A stretch of DNA of 64,000 nucleotides from JABGQS01 sp963666505 (GTDB taxonomy: Bacteria > Bacillota > Clostridia > Christensenellales > SZUA-584), in contig CAXXXL010000001.1 in assembly GCA_963666505.2 (NCBI GenBank), positions 186,001 to 250,000 on the forward strand, in the 5' to 3' direction. Under the pieces are notes generated by a model. It was not told the DNA's origin, did no database searches, and was given only the letters and a program-made list of their open reading frames with translations. Of the stretch, positions 17,801 to 25,689 are shown one piece after another. A program made the translations under genes and the position numbers. Numbering within the stretch: position 1 is the stretch's first letter; each line of letters opens with the position of its first letter.

Positions 17801-19616
17801 AGCAGACAGTATTGTATTTGAAATCTTGTCAGGCAACGAGGACGGCGCATTCGAGATCAATACGTACATAGGTGAAGTCACTGTTAAGGACTCAAGTCTG
17901 CTTAATTTTGAAACCAACCCGAGCTTTGTGCTGAGCGTGAAGGTTACAGACGAAGCAGGTGCAAGCAGCAGCGCATCGGTAACAATCGATATTAACGATG
18001 TCAACGACAAACCGAGCTCTAAAGATGAAACAATAGTGATGATTGAAAATGAAGCATACACACTGAAGGAATCAGATTTCTATTTCAGCGATGAAGACGG
18101 CGACGCTCTTGCTCTTGTAATAATACTTAACCCGGCAGTAAACGGAGTAATAAAGCTAAATGGTGTGCCCATAACTGCAGACCAGCAAGTGACGTTGGCT
18201 GATATACAGGCAGGCAAACTTGTATATCAACCGAACAAAGGAGTCAGTGGACAAGGCATAGACTTCTTCCAATATAGAGTTAATGACGGTACTGTGGATA
18301 GCTTTGATATCTACGGAATAACTTTTGATATAACAGCTACTCATGAGATTACTTATCTTGACTACAACGGCTCTGCTTTGGGCAATGAAATAGTTGTTGA
18401 TGAGAACAGCGTAAGCGCACCCGAAGAACCTGCTAGAGAGGGGTATACATTTGTTTCGTGGACAGACGGTCAAAATAGTTATAAGAAAGATTTAAGCGAT
18501 TATCCAGCACCTAAAAATGATGTGGCTTTTATGGCGGAGTACGAGATCAATCAGTATACATTGAAATTTGAAGACTATGAAGGCAGCGAAATAAAAACGC
18601 TCACACTGGATTTTGGCTCGGAGCTTAGCTATCCGTCTGATCCGGAGAGAACTGGATATACGTTCGTTGGATGGGACAGCGAACTAATAAAAATGCCGGC
18701 AAACAATACGACGGTAATAGCTGCACAATACCGTATCAACAAATATACCGTCAGCTTTTTGGGGCAGGACGGTAAAGTGATTGAGAGCAGAAAGGTTAGT
18801 TATAAAGGAAAGATCGAATACCCCGATGACCCGCAAGAGGACGGATACCACTTTGCAGGCTGGAGCAGCATTTTAAAGACTATGCCTGCACATGATGTGA
18901 TGATAGAATCTGAGTGGGTTAAAGCTGTTGTCAGCATAGAGATGCAGGATTCGCTTAGTCTTACTGTAGGCGACAAGCAAATGCTTGTGGCAACAATAAC
19001 GCCTGATGATGCAAAGTATAAAACAGTGGAGTGGAGCAGCAGCAACACTTTTGTCGCATCTGTAAGTAAGGAGGGTATTGTGACTGGGCAAAGCGCAGGT
19101 AGTGCAGAAATTACTGCAGAAGCCGATGGGACGTCATGTTCGTGCGTTGTTGAGGTCACTGAGAAAAAACAGCAGGCTTCGACAAGTTCTGGCAGCTTGC
19201 CCGTTATAACTCCTTCTGCTACAGAAGAAAACGAGGCGGCTGGCACGGTGATAGTTGATGTAGATGTATCAAAGCTTCCAGAAGGGACAACAGCGATCAG
19301 GACTGCTAGTGGAGAAACGATAGCTCTGGATGGCTCAAGCTCTGTGCGAATAGAGATTAATGCTTATGATATAGATTCTGATGGAAACTACGAAATAACA
19401 GCCTTGGGTGACGAAGACGTTCCTCTTGGATCGTATAATGTTTTTATTGACAACGCCACAGAACAGGTGCTGATTAATACCGCAAAGGCTGGAAAAGAAA
19501 TCCCGATATATTTACTGGTTATAATTATTATCATTGGAGCAGGTTTAGTTGGCGCAGCGATATTCATAGCTTTAAAAATAAGGAAGCTAAATAGCACAAA
19601 TAAGCGCAATTTATAA
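14862..19616 (+). CDS. Giant multi-domain cell-surface protein
   Basis: A 1584-residue secreted, membrane-anchored protein. Signal peptide at residues 1-25, ending FPTAAFA. About 130-450 is a glycine-rich tract in which GGAGIGGG-like motifs recur every 30-50 residues, probably a beta-solenoid. InlB/Flg_new-type repeats follow at about 550-700. A Big_9-like domain is near 760-850, a CADG-like domain near 856-945, cadherin-like domains near 950-1050 and 1050-1155, three more InlB-type repeats near 1159-1355 (EGYTFVSW, TGYTFVGW, DGYHFAGW), a Big_2 domain near 1360-1440, and a C-terminal TM helix near 1548-1570 with a basic tail. There is no LPxTG motif, so it is held by the helix. It is an adhesin or matrix protein by architecture; its ligand is unknown. 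Confidence 0.88.
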   Translation: MKKTFTIVLVILLILAAFPTAAFADQDTIKCYGGTVTITDDNAYDFYEVYAPTTFVRTGDTSSYLPVSIVVNPGCNVTFASDMKLRGFTLGANAVWTPYPTLKFWSGETNLTIENGSDVSIWGEGDIAGAWVQPGASLTISGTGKLTAKGAGGGAGIGGKSGEGSGSVYFDGSLDISATGGEKGGAGIGGGVDGASGTIIVQSTYTGRMFATGGAGIVNNDISDYTKGGGAGIGGGSGGGTAGPIALGGGEIIAKAGARGAAAIGSGKGASVAAKILIEDADVLAMANVNENSTSSGAGIGAGYGGTIQTIEIAGSADVIAVGGNKCPGIGGQGGFIVIHDSPTVEAIGGGYGAGIGGGYLQNSPIIDIFGGTITAEAGTRNVAGSSGAAIGGGAGGGTVVNGVDICGGEIICIPKLEGAGIGAGSNTNVSGSEVSGTVHDINISGGVVYIDDSGYNSIGASDDTSQGVLNMSGEFALYLRHPITCTINKPDTKIRSRLAADFIDDISGGMLYGYKYICPKTPFIAYFNVEQLSFWVHEGAPEAPKFLWMKHGGTVTLPWADKSYNYNGYAVKSWSTDQAYGNWGPGTEYAPGSSYTLTESRTLYVNWKSTLNQYTVTYLADDNTNISGETTQTVTHGQNASSVTATAKPSCIFLKWGDDIETATRQDLNIKADATYTANGAVGDLIIEFHANNNYDDSLANMPSPIGVASGVPVNLPENIPTRDCWSFMYWNINTNAYYPGDSFTTTFSIPAYAAWDCKPIVVNDSASLDEAGSVQIDVLANDYDEYDSTQELSIGRIVTQPQHGTVQTVNGKIEYTHNGDGATSDVFYYKVNDPYGESYADGKVTVTITQTNDAPAVDNGIADQTVYEDTMFEFIIPSDAFSDEESSTLTYSIFGLPACLSFDGTNGISGTPANADVGEYDIIVIATDGGGLDAQTTFKITVENVNDAPVILDQTYNVDENTGNGNYVAMINAHDVDAADSIVFEILSGNEDGAFEINTYIGEVTVKDSSLLNFETNPSFVLSVKVTDEAGASSSASVTIDINDVNDKPSSKDETIVMIENEAYTLKESDFYFSDEDGDALALVIILNPAVNGVIKLNGVPITADQQVTLADIQAGKLVYQPNKGVSGQGIDFFQYRVNDGTVDSFDIYGITFDITATHEITYLDYNGSALGNEIVVDENSVSAPEEPAREGYTFVSWTDGQNSYKKDLSDYPAPKNDVAFMAEYEINQYTLKFEDYEGSEIKTLTLDFGSELSYPSDPERTGYTFVGWDSELIKMPANNTTVIAAQYRINKYTVSFLGQDGKVIESRKVSYKGKIEYPDDPQEDGYHFAGWSSILKTMPAHDVMIESEWVKAVVSIEMQDSLSLTVGDKQMLVATITPDDAKYKTVEWSSSNTFVASVSKEGIVTGQSAGSAEITAEADGTSCSCVVEVTEKKQQASTSSGSLPVITPSATEENEAAGTVIVDVDVSKLPEGTTAIRTASGETIALDGSSSVRIEINAYDIDSDGNYEITALGDEDVPLGSYNVFIDNATEQVLINTAKAGKEIPIYLLVIIIIIGAGLVGAAIFIALKIRKLNSTNKRNL

Positions 19617-19654
19617 TTGCCAGTTATTGTTCAAAAAACTAAATAAAATATATG

Positions 19655-19692
19655 CTCCGTATAGTACAACCAAGCTAAAACACTATACGGAG
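19655..19692 (+). terminator. Hairpin after the surface protein gene
   Basis: CTCCGTATAGT (19655-19665) pairs perfectly with ACTATACGGAG (19682-19692). The tail TTATTAATTT is only moderately U-rich, so it may be a terminator or a 3'-end stabiliser. Confidence 0.6.
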
Positions 19693-19971
19693 TTATTAAT
19701 TTAATGGAGGATTTTTTAATACCCATATTTTCTGGAGCAGAACAAAGCAGCCCTTTGAAAAGAAATTTGATACGGAGTTGCTATATACGCACTTTTTACT
19801 GGATTGTCTAATTTGGCTAGCTTAAAATATTATGAAGCTTCAGACGGGCATATAACTCTAATTAGTTTAATGAAGACTAAACATACAAGTCAATAGGATT
19901 GGCTAGTTCTGGGTTGTCAAGACGCTTCTGGAGAACCTCGGATAACGCTTGTTATGTGTAAGGAATACCGT
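19693..19971. other. Intergenic region, no feature recognised
   Basis: Nothing coding or structured is seen between the hairpin after the surface protein gene and copy A of the dispersed repeat. Confidence 0.4.
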
Positions 19972-20042
19972 CACTCCAAACCCTCCCAAGAACACAAAGG
20001 TGTTTGCTTTTGGGTGCAAACGCTCCACCAAAAACGACATTT
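19972..20042 (+). repeat. Dispersed hairpin repeat, copy A
   Basis: Reads CCAAACCCTCCCAAG, then AACACAAAGGTGTTTGC, then TTTTGGGTGCAAACGCTCC. AACAC/GTGTT and GTTTGC/GCAAAC can form two hairpins that overlap and so compete. Near-identical copies lie at 25445, 33467 and 42149. Confidence 0.8.
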
Positions 20043-20126
20043 ATAGAGATGCCATATCGCAAGATGTGGTATTTTTATTTTTTACCTTATGAATGACATC
20101 TTATTTAGGAGTATATAGAGAATACC

Positions 20127-20157
20127 TTCAAGCTAGCTTCAAGGTTTGTGTTATAAT
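20127..20157 (+). promoter_or_regulatory. Response-regulator direct repeat and promoter (autoregulation)
   Basis: TTCAAG-CTAGC-TTCAAG (20127-20143): two 6-bp direct repeats 11 bp apart, one helical turn. Eight bases downstream is a perfect TATAAT (20152-20157). The repeats occupy the -35 position, typical of OmpR-family activation, and the layout matches the CiaR-type TTTAAG-N5-TTTAAG site. Confidence 0.7.
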
Positions 20158-20197
20158 ATCTATATTATCAAATATTATGATGGTTTTTTGGAGACAT

Positions 20198-20875
20198 ATG
20201 AGGATATTGATTGTTGAAGACGAAATTGCATTATCAAATGTTTTGTCAGAAATTTTAAAAAAGAATAAATATATGGTGGAAGTGGTTTATAATGGCGAAG
20301 ACGGGCTTGATTACGCTCTTTCTGATTCATACGATATTATTTTGCTAGACATAATGCTTCCAAAGATGGATGGGCTTACAGTGCTTAGCGAAATTCGAAA
20401 ACAAGGCAGGTCTACGCCTGTGCTTTTATTAACTGCAAAATCAGAGATAGAAGACAAGGTAAAGGGGCTGGATTGCGGAGCGGATGACTATATAACCAAG
20501 CCGTTTTCTACGGACGAGCTTCTCGCAAGAATTAGGTCTATGTCTAGACGAAAAGATGTGTTTGTAAATGACGACCAGTCGTTTGGCGATATAACGATAG
20601 ATAAAAAGAATCTTAGCGTTTCTACCAAACGAGAAGAGATAAAGGCGAGTCTAAAAGAGTTTCAGATACTCGAGATGCTTATAACAAACCATGGTCAAAT
20701 TATATCCAAAGAGCGGTTTGTAGAAAAAATATGGGGTTACGATTTTGACGGAGAATATAACTCTGTAGAAGTATACATATCGTTTGTGCGCAAAAAACTT
20801 GCTGCGATAGGCTCAAAAGTTAAGATAAAAGCTCATAGGGGTGTCGGATACTTACTGGAGCATTTTGATGATTAA
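20198..20875 (+). CDS. OmpR/PhoB-family response regulator
   Basis: A 225-residue two-component regulator. The receiver domain (1-120) has the acidic pair E7/D8, phospho-acceptor D51 in LLDIMLPKMDG, and the conserved lysine in DYITKPF. The C-terminal winged helix (130-225) has the GYDFDGEYNSVEVYISFVRK and HRGVGYLL elements of the OmpR type. The ATG at 20198 after TTTTGGAG is chosen over the longer frame, which would begin upstream of its own promoter elements. It overlaps the kinase gene by 8 bases. Its likely binding site lies upstream of itself and of the VTC gene. Confidence 0.93.
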   Translation: MRILIVEDEIALSNVLSEILKKNKYMVEVVYNGEDGLDYALSDSYDIILLDIMLPKMDGLTVLSEIRKQGRSTPVLLLTAKSEIEDKVKGLDCGADDYITKPFSTDELLARIRSMSRRKDVFVNDDQSFGDITIDKKNLSVSTKREEIKASLKEFQILEMLITNHGQIISKERFVEKIWGYDFDGEYNSVEVYISFVRKKLAAIGSKVKIKAHRGVGYLLEHFDD

Positions 20876-22067
20876 AAGAATGAGAATTAAGTTTATAGCT
20901 ATTACGATGGCTGCACTTTTAATACTATTGGCGGCTATTCTTATTGCCATGAATTTATATATGAATTCTAATTGGAACAAACAGATAGATGAGCATTTAG
21001 GCGGTTTGCTGATGATGGAAGAACCTATGCTAGAAATAGCTCCCGAGCCAAACATGCCAAGGCCAAAAAAGACTAATTTGATTCAGGGATTTTCGGCTAG
21101 GCTAGATGAAGATGGCATAATTGTCGAAATAGTATTAGGAAACTCTTCGGTGACACAGGAAGAGGCAAAAAACTATATTTCGTCGGCATTATTATACAAT
21201 GGGCAAACAGGTGAATTTGATGATATGCGGTTTGCTATTCGTGAAACAAACGAAGGATCGGTAATTGCATTTGCAGACACAGCGATGCAAGATGTTATGA
21301 TGAACAACTTAAGAAACCTTTCATACATAATTGGTGGCATAAGCGTCGCAATACTTCTTTTCATAGTTATCGTGCTGTCAAGGATCGCCACAAAACCAGT
21401 AGAAACTGCGTTTGAAAAGCAAAAACAGTTTATCGCAGATTCTAGCCACGAGCTTAAAACTCCGTTGTCTATTATTTCTGCTAACGCCGATGTTCTAGAA
21501 ATGGAAATAGGCAAAAACAAGTGGATAGACCAACTTAAGCAGCAGAGCAGGCGCATGAACTCGCTTATACAAGAGCTTCTCGTGTTGGCAAAAACAGAGT
21601 CGGGAAACGCAAAAATGGTTTTCAGCGACTTTAACCTTAGCCATGCTGTTTTAAATACTGCGCTTGCGTTCGAGGTTGTTGCATTTGAGCAGAGAAAAAA
21701 TATTAAGTGCGATATTGCCAAGGATATAAAGTATAAAGGTGACGAAGCCAGCATCAAAAAGATGGTAGGAGCACTTATAGATAACGCTGTTAAATATTCT
21801 GTAGAAAACAGTGACATATCGGTAAAACTGTTTACCAAGAGCTCTAAGAAAATATTAGAGGTATATAACAAAGGGCAGGGTGTTTCGGCAGATCAAAAGG
21901 ACAGGCTGTTCGAAAAGTTCTATAGAACTGATGACTCAAGGGCAAGAGAGACAGGCGGATATGGAATTGGTCTGTCTATTGTTAAAAATATTGTTGACAT
22001 GCACGGCGGACGGATTGAGACACATAGCAAGCAAGGAGACTCTATACTGTTTAGAATAATACTTTAG
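20868..22067 (+). CDS. Membrane sensor histidine kinase
   Basis: A 399-residue kinase partner of the adjacent regulator. TM helices lie near residues 5-27 and 155-175, flanking a 125-residue extracytoplasmic sensor region. The H box is SSHELKTPLS, the N box ALIDNAVKYS, and the G box YGIGLSIVKNIV; all key residues are present. No clear HAMP domain is seen. The ATG at 20868 lies inside the regulator's last codons, so translation is coupled. It is followed by a terminator at 22092. Confidence 0.92.
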   Translation: MIKRMRIKFIAITMAALLILLAAILIAMNLYMNSNWNKQIDEHLGGLLMMEEPMLEIAPEPNMPRPKKTNLIQGFSARLDEDGIIVEIVLGNSSVTQEEAKNYISSALLYNGQTGEFDDMRFAIRETNEGSVIAFADTAMQDVMMNNLRNLSYIIGGISVAILLFIVIVLSRIATKPVETAFEKQKQFIADSSHELKTPLSIISANADVLEMEIGKNKWIDQLKQQSRRMNSLIQELLVLAKTESGNAKMVFSDFNLSHAVLNTALAFEVVAFEQRKNIKCDIAKDIKYKGDEASIKKMVGALIDNAVKYSVENSDISVKLFTKSSKKILEVYNKGQGVSADQKDRLFEKFYRTDDSRARETGGYGIGLSIVKNIVDMHGGRIETHSKQGDSILFRIIL

Positions 22068-22091
22068 AGCCAAGGAGAATAAAATTTAAGA

Positions 22092-22130
22092 AGCTTTCTA
22101 TATCGGGTGACTGGTGTAGAGAGCTTTTTT
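22092..22130 (+). terminator. Terminator after the two-component pair
   Basis: AGCTTTCTA (22092-22100) pairs with TAGAGAGCT (22117-22125, one wobble), followed by TTTTT. It separates the regulator unit from the VTC operon. Confidence 0.8.
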
Positions 22131-22150
22131 GATTTTTAAAAAATGCAAAC

Positions 22151-22181
22151 TTCAAGCTTAATTTAAGGAAGAGGGTTTAAA
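22151..22181 (+). promoter_or_regulatory. Second response-regulator site, VTC-CotH operon promoter
   Basis: TTCAAG-CTTAA-TTTAAG (22151-22167) has the same 6-5-6 layout as the site at 20127. Eight bases downstream is TTTAAA (22176-22181), a weak -10 at the same distance as in the autoregulatory promoter. A weak -10 fits an activator-dependent promoter. Confidence 0.65.
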
Positions 22182-22217
22182 GTGTAGTTATAGCAAATAA
22201 CGAAGGGAGAGCTAGCA

Positions 22218-22901
22218 ATGGAAAAAGTATATAGGAACGAGCTAAAATATATGATTAATAGCCAGCAAGAAGCAGTAATATCAAGCCGACTTGCTCATAT
22301 ATGCAAGATAGATAAAAACGCTGACGATCAGGGGTTTTATAGAGTAAGTAGTGTCTATTTTGATGACTATATACACAGCGGAGTGCAAGATAAACTTTCT
22401 GGCATAAACAGAAGAAAGAAATTTCGTATACGTATATATAACGGCAGTGACAGTGTTATCAAGCTAGAAAGAAAGGCTAAAAACGGCAATGTATGTCTTA
22501 AAGACTCCGTAATAATTACCAGAGACGAATACGAAAAGATAATGGATGGAAAGATCGAATTTATAGCAAAGACGGACAACGTGGTGTTAAGAGATTTTTA
22601 TACACTGCATAAAACAAGAAAGCTAAGAGCAAAGGTAATTGTGGATTATAGAAGAAAAGCATTTATCTATAAATACGGTAACGTAAGAATCACGTTTGAT
22701 AAGAGAATGAACGCAAGCCTTGGTCAATGCGATTTGTTTAGCGACATTATTTATCTGCCTGCTATGGAAACCTCGCAAACCATATTAGAAGTAAAATATA
22801 CAGGCTTTTTACCAGAAGTTATTAGAGATATGATTCAGCATGGCACCGGCAATTTGCAAGCGATATCAAAATATGCAACTTGCCGACAAAGAGCAAACTA
22901 A
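22218..22901 (+). CDS. VTC-domain protein (polyphosphate polymerase family)
   Basis: A 227-residue cytoplasmic protein of the VTC family, whose eukaryotic VTC4 makes polyphosphate from ATP in a triphosphate-tunnel fold. Visible tunnel residues include RNELKYMI at the start, FRIRIYNG, KLERKAK and EVKYTG near the end. The ATG follows GAAGGGAG. It is the first gene of a three-gene operon with DUF4956 and CotH-like proteins, a grouping that recurs in bacteria. Whether the bacterial enzyme makes polyphosphate is not proven by sequence. Confidence 0.88.
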   Translation: MEKVYRNELKYMINSQQEAVISSRLAHICKIDKNADDQGFYRVSSVYFDDYIHSGVQDKLSGINRRKKFRIRIYNGSDSVIKLERKAKNGNVCLKDSVIITRDEYEKIMDGKIEFIAKTDNVVLRDFYTLHKTRKLRAKVIVDYRRKAFIYKYGNVRITFDKRMNASLGQCDLFSDIIYLPAMETSQTILEVKYTGFLPEVIRDMIQHGTGNLQAISKYATCRQRAN

Positions 22902-22930
22902 AAAAATACTATAGAACAAGGAGAAAGATT

Positions 22931-23599
22931 ATGACATTTCAAGATTTTATTTCAGGGACGGATTTGGTAGGCAGCGACTTAACGGCTGTCGGTATAGCGG
23001 TTACATTGCTGCTGTCGTTTGCGCTGGGTATGTTCGTTTTTTGGGTATACAAGCGCACATACCAGGGGGTTATGTACTCTAAGACTTTCAACATATCGCT
23101 TATAGCGCTGTGTATGATAACTTCTGGGGTAATTATGGCGGTAACTAGCAATATTATATTATCACTTGGTATGGTAGGTGCACTGTCTATCGTAAGGTTT
23201 AGAGCAGCTATTAAAGATCCAATTGACATTGTATATATGTTTTGGGCGATTGCATCAGGAATTATTGCAGGAGCAGGGCTATATGTTTTAGCTGTTGTAT
23301 TTGCGGTAATCATGGGCGTTATCTTCTTTGTTTTCAGCAGATTAAGCTCCAAAAACGAACCGATGCTTTTGATTGTGAACTATGGTGACGGCAGCGTGGA
23401 AGACAAATTGTTTAAACTGTTGAACGACAAAATTGGCGTGTATAAAGTTAAATCTAAGACCAAGACCGCAGGCGGTTTTGAAGTTACGGTAGAGATAAGG
23501 TCTAAAAAAGACAAGCTCAAAGTTGTTAACGATATAGATAATATGGACAATGTTGACAGCGTAGCCATGGTTAGCTATGATGGCGACTTTGCTGCATAA
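22931..23599 (+). CDS. DUF4956 membrane protein
   Basis: A 223-residue protein with about four N-terminal membrane helices (residues 17-140) and a soluble C-terminal domain of about 80 residues. The helices carry the family-typical GMVGALSIVRFRAAIKDP. DUF4956 has no established function but recurs beside VTC-domain genes. The ATG at 22931 follows AAGGAG. It is probably the membrane partner of the VTC protein, for example in moving or anchoring polymer (inference). Confidence 0.88.
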   Translation: MTFQDFISGTDLVGSDLTAVGIAVTLLLSFALGMFVFWVYKRTYQGVMYSKTFNISLIALCMITSGVIMAVTSNIILSLGMVGALSIVRFRAAIKDPIDIVYMFWAIASGIIAGAGLYVLAVVFAVIMGVIFFVFSRLSSKNEPMLLIVNYGDGSVEDKLFKLLNDKIGVYKVKSKTKTAGGFEVTVEIRSKKDKLKVVNDIDNMDNVDSVAMVSYDGDFAA

Positions 23600-23611
23600 A
23601 GGAAGAAGATT

Positions 23612-25384
23612 ATGAAAAGGGTTTTGTGGATAATACTAAGTTTTATATTGATTGCGGGCGTTGTTACGGGGATTAGTTTTGTAACCAGCAGCTTAGGCGA
23701 TAGCGTTCAGGCAGATAATGATGGCGATTCATGCATTGTGCAGGACGAGCGTCCGTCGCAGTGGGAAGAGTATCTTTTCCCTGATGACGAGGTGATAGAA
23801 GTTCGCATATACATGGATGAAAGCTCTTTAGAATATATGAGCGATAACGCCATTAACGAAGAGTATGTAATGGCAAGAGTTGTCTATAACGGTATAGAAA
23901 TTGATAATATCGCTGTACGTCCAAAAGGCAATAGCTCACTATCGGCTTCTGTAAGAGAGGGCGAGGATGGGTATAGCCTGCGACTAACGTTTGACGAATA
24001 CATAGATCAAGATTTGTTTGGCATTACCGATATAAACCTTAACAATTGCTATAATGACGACAGCTTCATTAGAGAAACGCTTTCTTATGAAATCATGGAA
24101 GAGATGGGGCTGCCTGTGCCAGAAATTGCGTTTTGCAACATGTATATCAACGACGAGCTTTTCGGTGTATACCTTGCTGTACAGCAGGTTGACGAGAACT
24201 TGATTGCCGCTTGGTTTGAAGACGATTCTGGCGATTTATATAAGCCAGAGGGCATTGGAGCAGATTTGCAGTATTCTGGTGATGATTACGATATCTATAC
24301 TGGTATGATAGAAAAGACCGACATCGACGAAGATGGGGAGCAGGAGCTTATAAACTTGCTGGAGGTACTAAACAACGGCGGTGATTTGGAAGAAGTATTA
24401 AACGTCGACATGGTGCTAAGGTATCTGGCTGTAAACACGGCTATAATAAACCTTGATAGCTATGTTGGCGGAATGTTCCACAACTATTATCTGTATGGAG
24501 TGGACGGAGAATATATGGTGATGCCTTGGGATTTGAACGAAACTTTTACTTCGTTTGGTTCTAGCGGAACGACAGATGTTACTGAGCTTTTGATAGACGA
24601 GCCGACTAACGGGGCTCTGTCTAACTATCCGCTAGTAGAGGCGGTATTGTCTAATGATGAATACTTAGAGACTTATCACGGATATTTGGAAGAAATAATC
24701 CAAGGCTACATGCAGATAGATAACTTTACACAGAGAGTGCAAGAGTTATATGATTTGCTTGATGAGCATATAGAAGCTGATCCGTCGGCAGATTATCAAG
24801 CGTTTTTGAATGCGCTTTATGAAAATGAAGAAACGCAAGCTACGGTTTCTAACCTAGCTACGGGCAATATGAAAGGAGCGAGTAGTTCACCAGCGCTTAT
24901 AGATTTTGTACGGGCTCGCACTGAGAATATATCTGCACAGCTTGCGGGACAGATACCGTCTTCCAAAAATGGGCAAGGAAACGAGACGGGTAATGTTCCG
25001 TCGCTGACAAACTTAGACGCAGCAGCGAAAATTGACCAAAGAGGGCAAATGGAAGGTTTAGACGATACCGACATGCACGAGATTATGGGTCAAGGTCAGG
25101 AGAGGGGTGAGCGACCACAAGGCGGTATACCCCCCGAAATGTTAGACACCAATATGCAAATGCCAGCAGGTGAAATGCCAGATACAGATGCTCAGCCCTC
25201 ACAAGAAAAGATGCCTGATAGAGAATTGATATTAGCGCAAAGCGAAGCAACTACTAAAGTTACTACGGAAGAAGAAAGCGGCAAAAAGAGCTATGCACAA
25301 TATATTTTCATAGGGTCGGCTACTCTTTTATTGGTGGGTTTTGCGCTTGTTGTCAGAAGATTTAAACGAAAAGAGGGAAGATGA
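23612..25384 (+). CDS. CotH-like protein kinase fold, membrane anchored
   Basis: A 590-residue extracytoplasmic protein. Signal anchor at 7-28, then a CotH domain with VRPKGNSSL near residue 105, DLYKPEG near 208 and MPWDLNETF near 305. These correspond to the lysine and metal-binding aspartate motifs of atypical CotH kinases. A long low-complexity Gln/Met/Asp-rich region follows, with a TM helix near 563-583 and a basic tail. CotH in Bacillus phosphorylates spore coat proteins; here the VTC and DUF4956 neighbours point to envelope polymer metabolism. The gene lies 12 bases after DUF4956. Confidence 0.88.
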   Translation: MKRVLWIILSFILIAGVVTGISFVTSSLGDSVQADNDGDSCIVQDERPSQWEEYLFPDDEVIEVRIYMDESSLEYMSDNAINEEYVMARVVYNGIEIDNIAVRPKGNSSLSASVREGEDGYSLRLTFDEYIDQDLFGITDINLNNCYNDDSFIRETLSYEIMEEMGLPVPEIAFCNMYINDELFGVYLAVQQVDENLIAAWFEDDSGDLYKPEGIGADLQYSGDDYDIYTGMIEKTDIDEDGEQELINLLEVLNNGGDLEEVLNVDMVLRYLAVNTAIINLDSYVGGMFHNYYLYGVDGEYMVMPWDLNETFTSFGSSGTTDVTELLIDEPTNGALSNYPLVEAVLSNDEYLETYHGYLEEIIQGYMQIDNFTQRVQELYDLLDEHIEADPSADYQAFLNALYENEETQATVSNLATGNMKGASSSPALIDFVRARTENISAQLAGQIPSSKNGQGNETGNVPSLTNLDAAAKIDQRGQMEGLDDTDMHEIMGQGQERGERPQGGIPPEMLDTNMQMPAGEMPDTDAQPSQEKMPDRELILAQSEATTKVTTEEESGKKSYAQYIFIGSATLLLVGFALVVRRFKRKEGR

Positions 25385-25689
25385 CACTTTGATTTTCGTG
25401 CAGTAAAGAGGTTTGTGTATGGCTTTAACTCATAGATAAATTGCAACCCCAAACCCGCCTGGGAACACAAAGGTGTTTGCTTTTGGGGGCAAACGCCCCG
25501 CCAGTCTAAACACATTATAAGGTTTACGGAATTTTTTCAGCCAATATTTTTCAACGGAGGGAAATACAAACATAGACGATTTGTACCGGTCTTGAAAGAT
25601 ATAAAATTTATTTGCTAATCAAACGTATATACAGTAAAATGGATACAACACGTTCACATAATAATTAACATTACACAAAGGCGTATAAA
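25385..25689. other. Intergenic region between CotH and ABC operons
   Basis: Apart from copy B of the dispersed repeat nothing is recognised; no credible gene. Confidence 0.4.
25445..25510 (+). repeat. Dispersed hairpin repeat, copy B
   Basis: CCCCAAACCCGCCTGGGAAC, then ACAAAGGTGTTTGC, then TTTTGGGGGCAAACGCCCCG. Besides the two inner hairpins, CCCCAAA can pair with TTTGGGG here. It lies 60 bases past the CotH stop. Confidence 0.8.

Noticed and set aside
25291..25515. A 74-codon minus-strand frame over repeat copy B
   Set aside because: It is generated by the repeat sequence itself and overlaps the CotH gene end.
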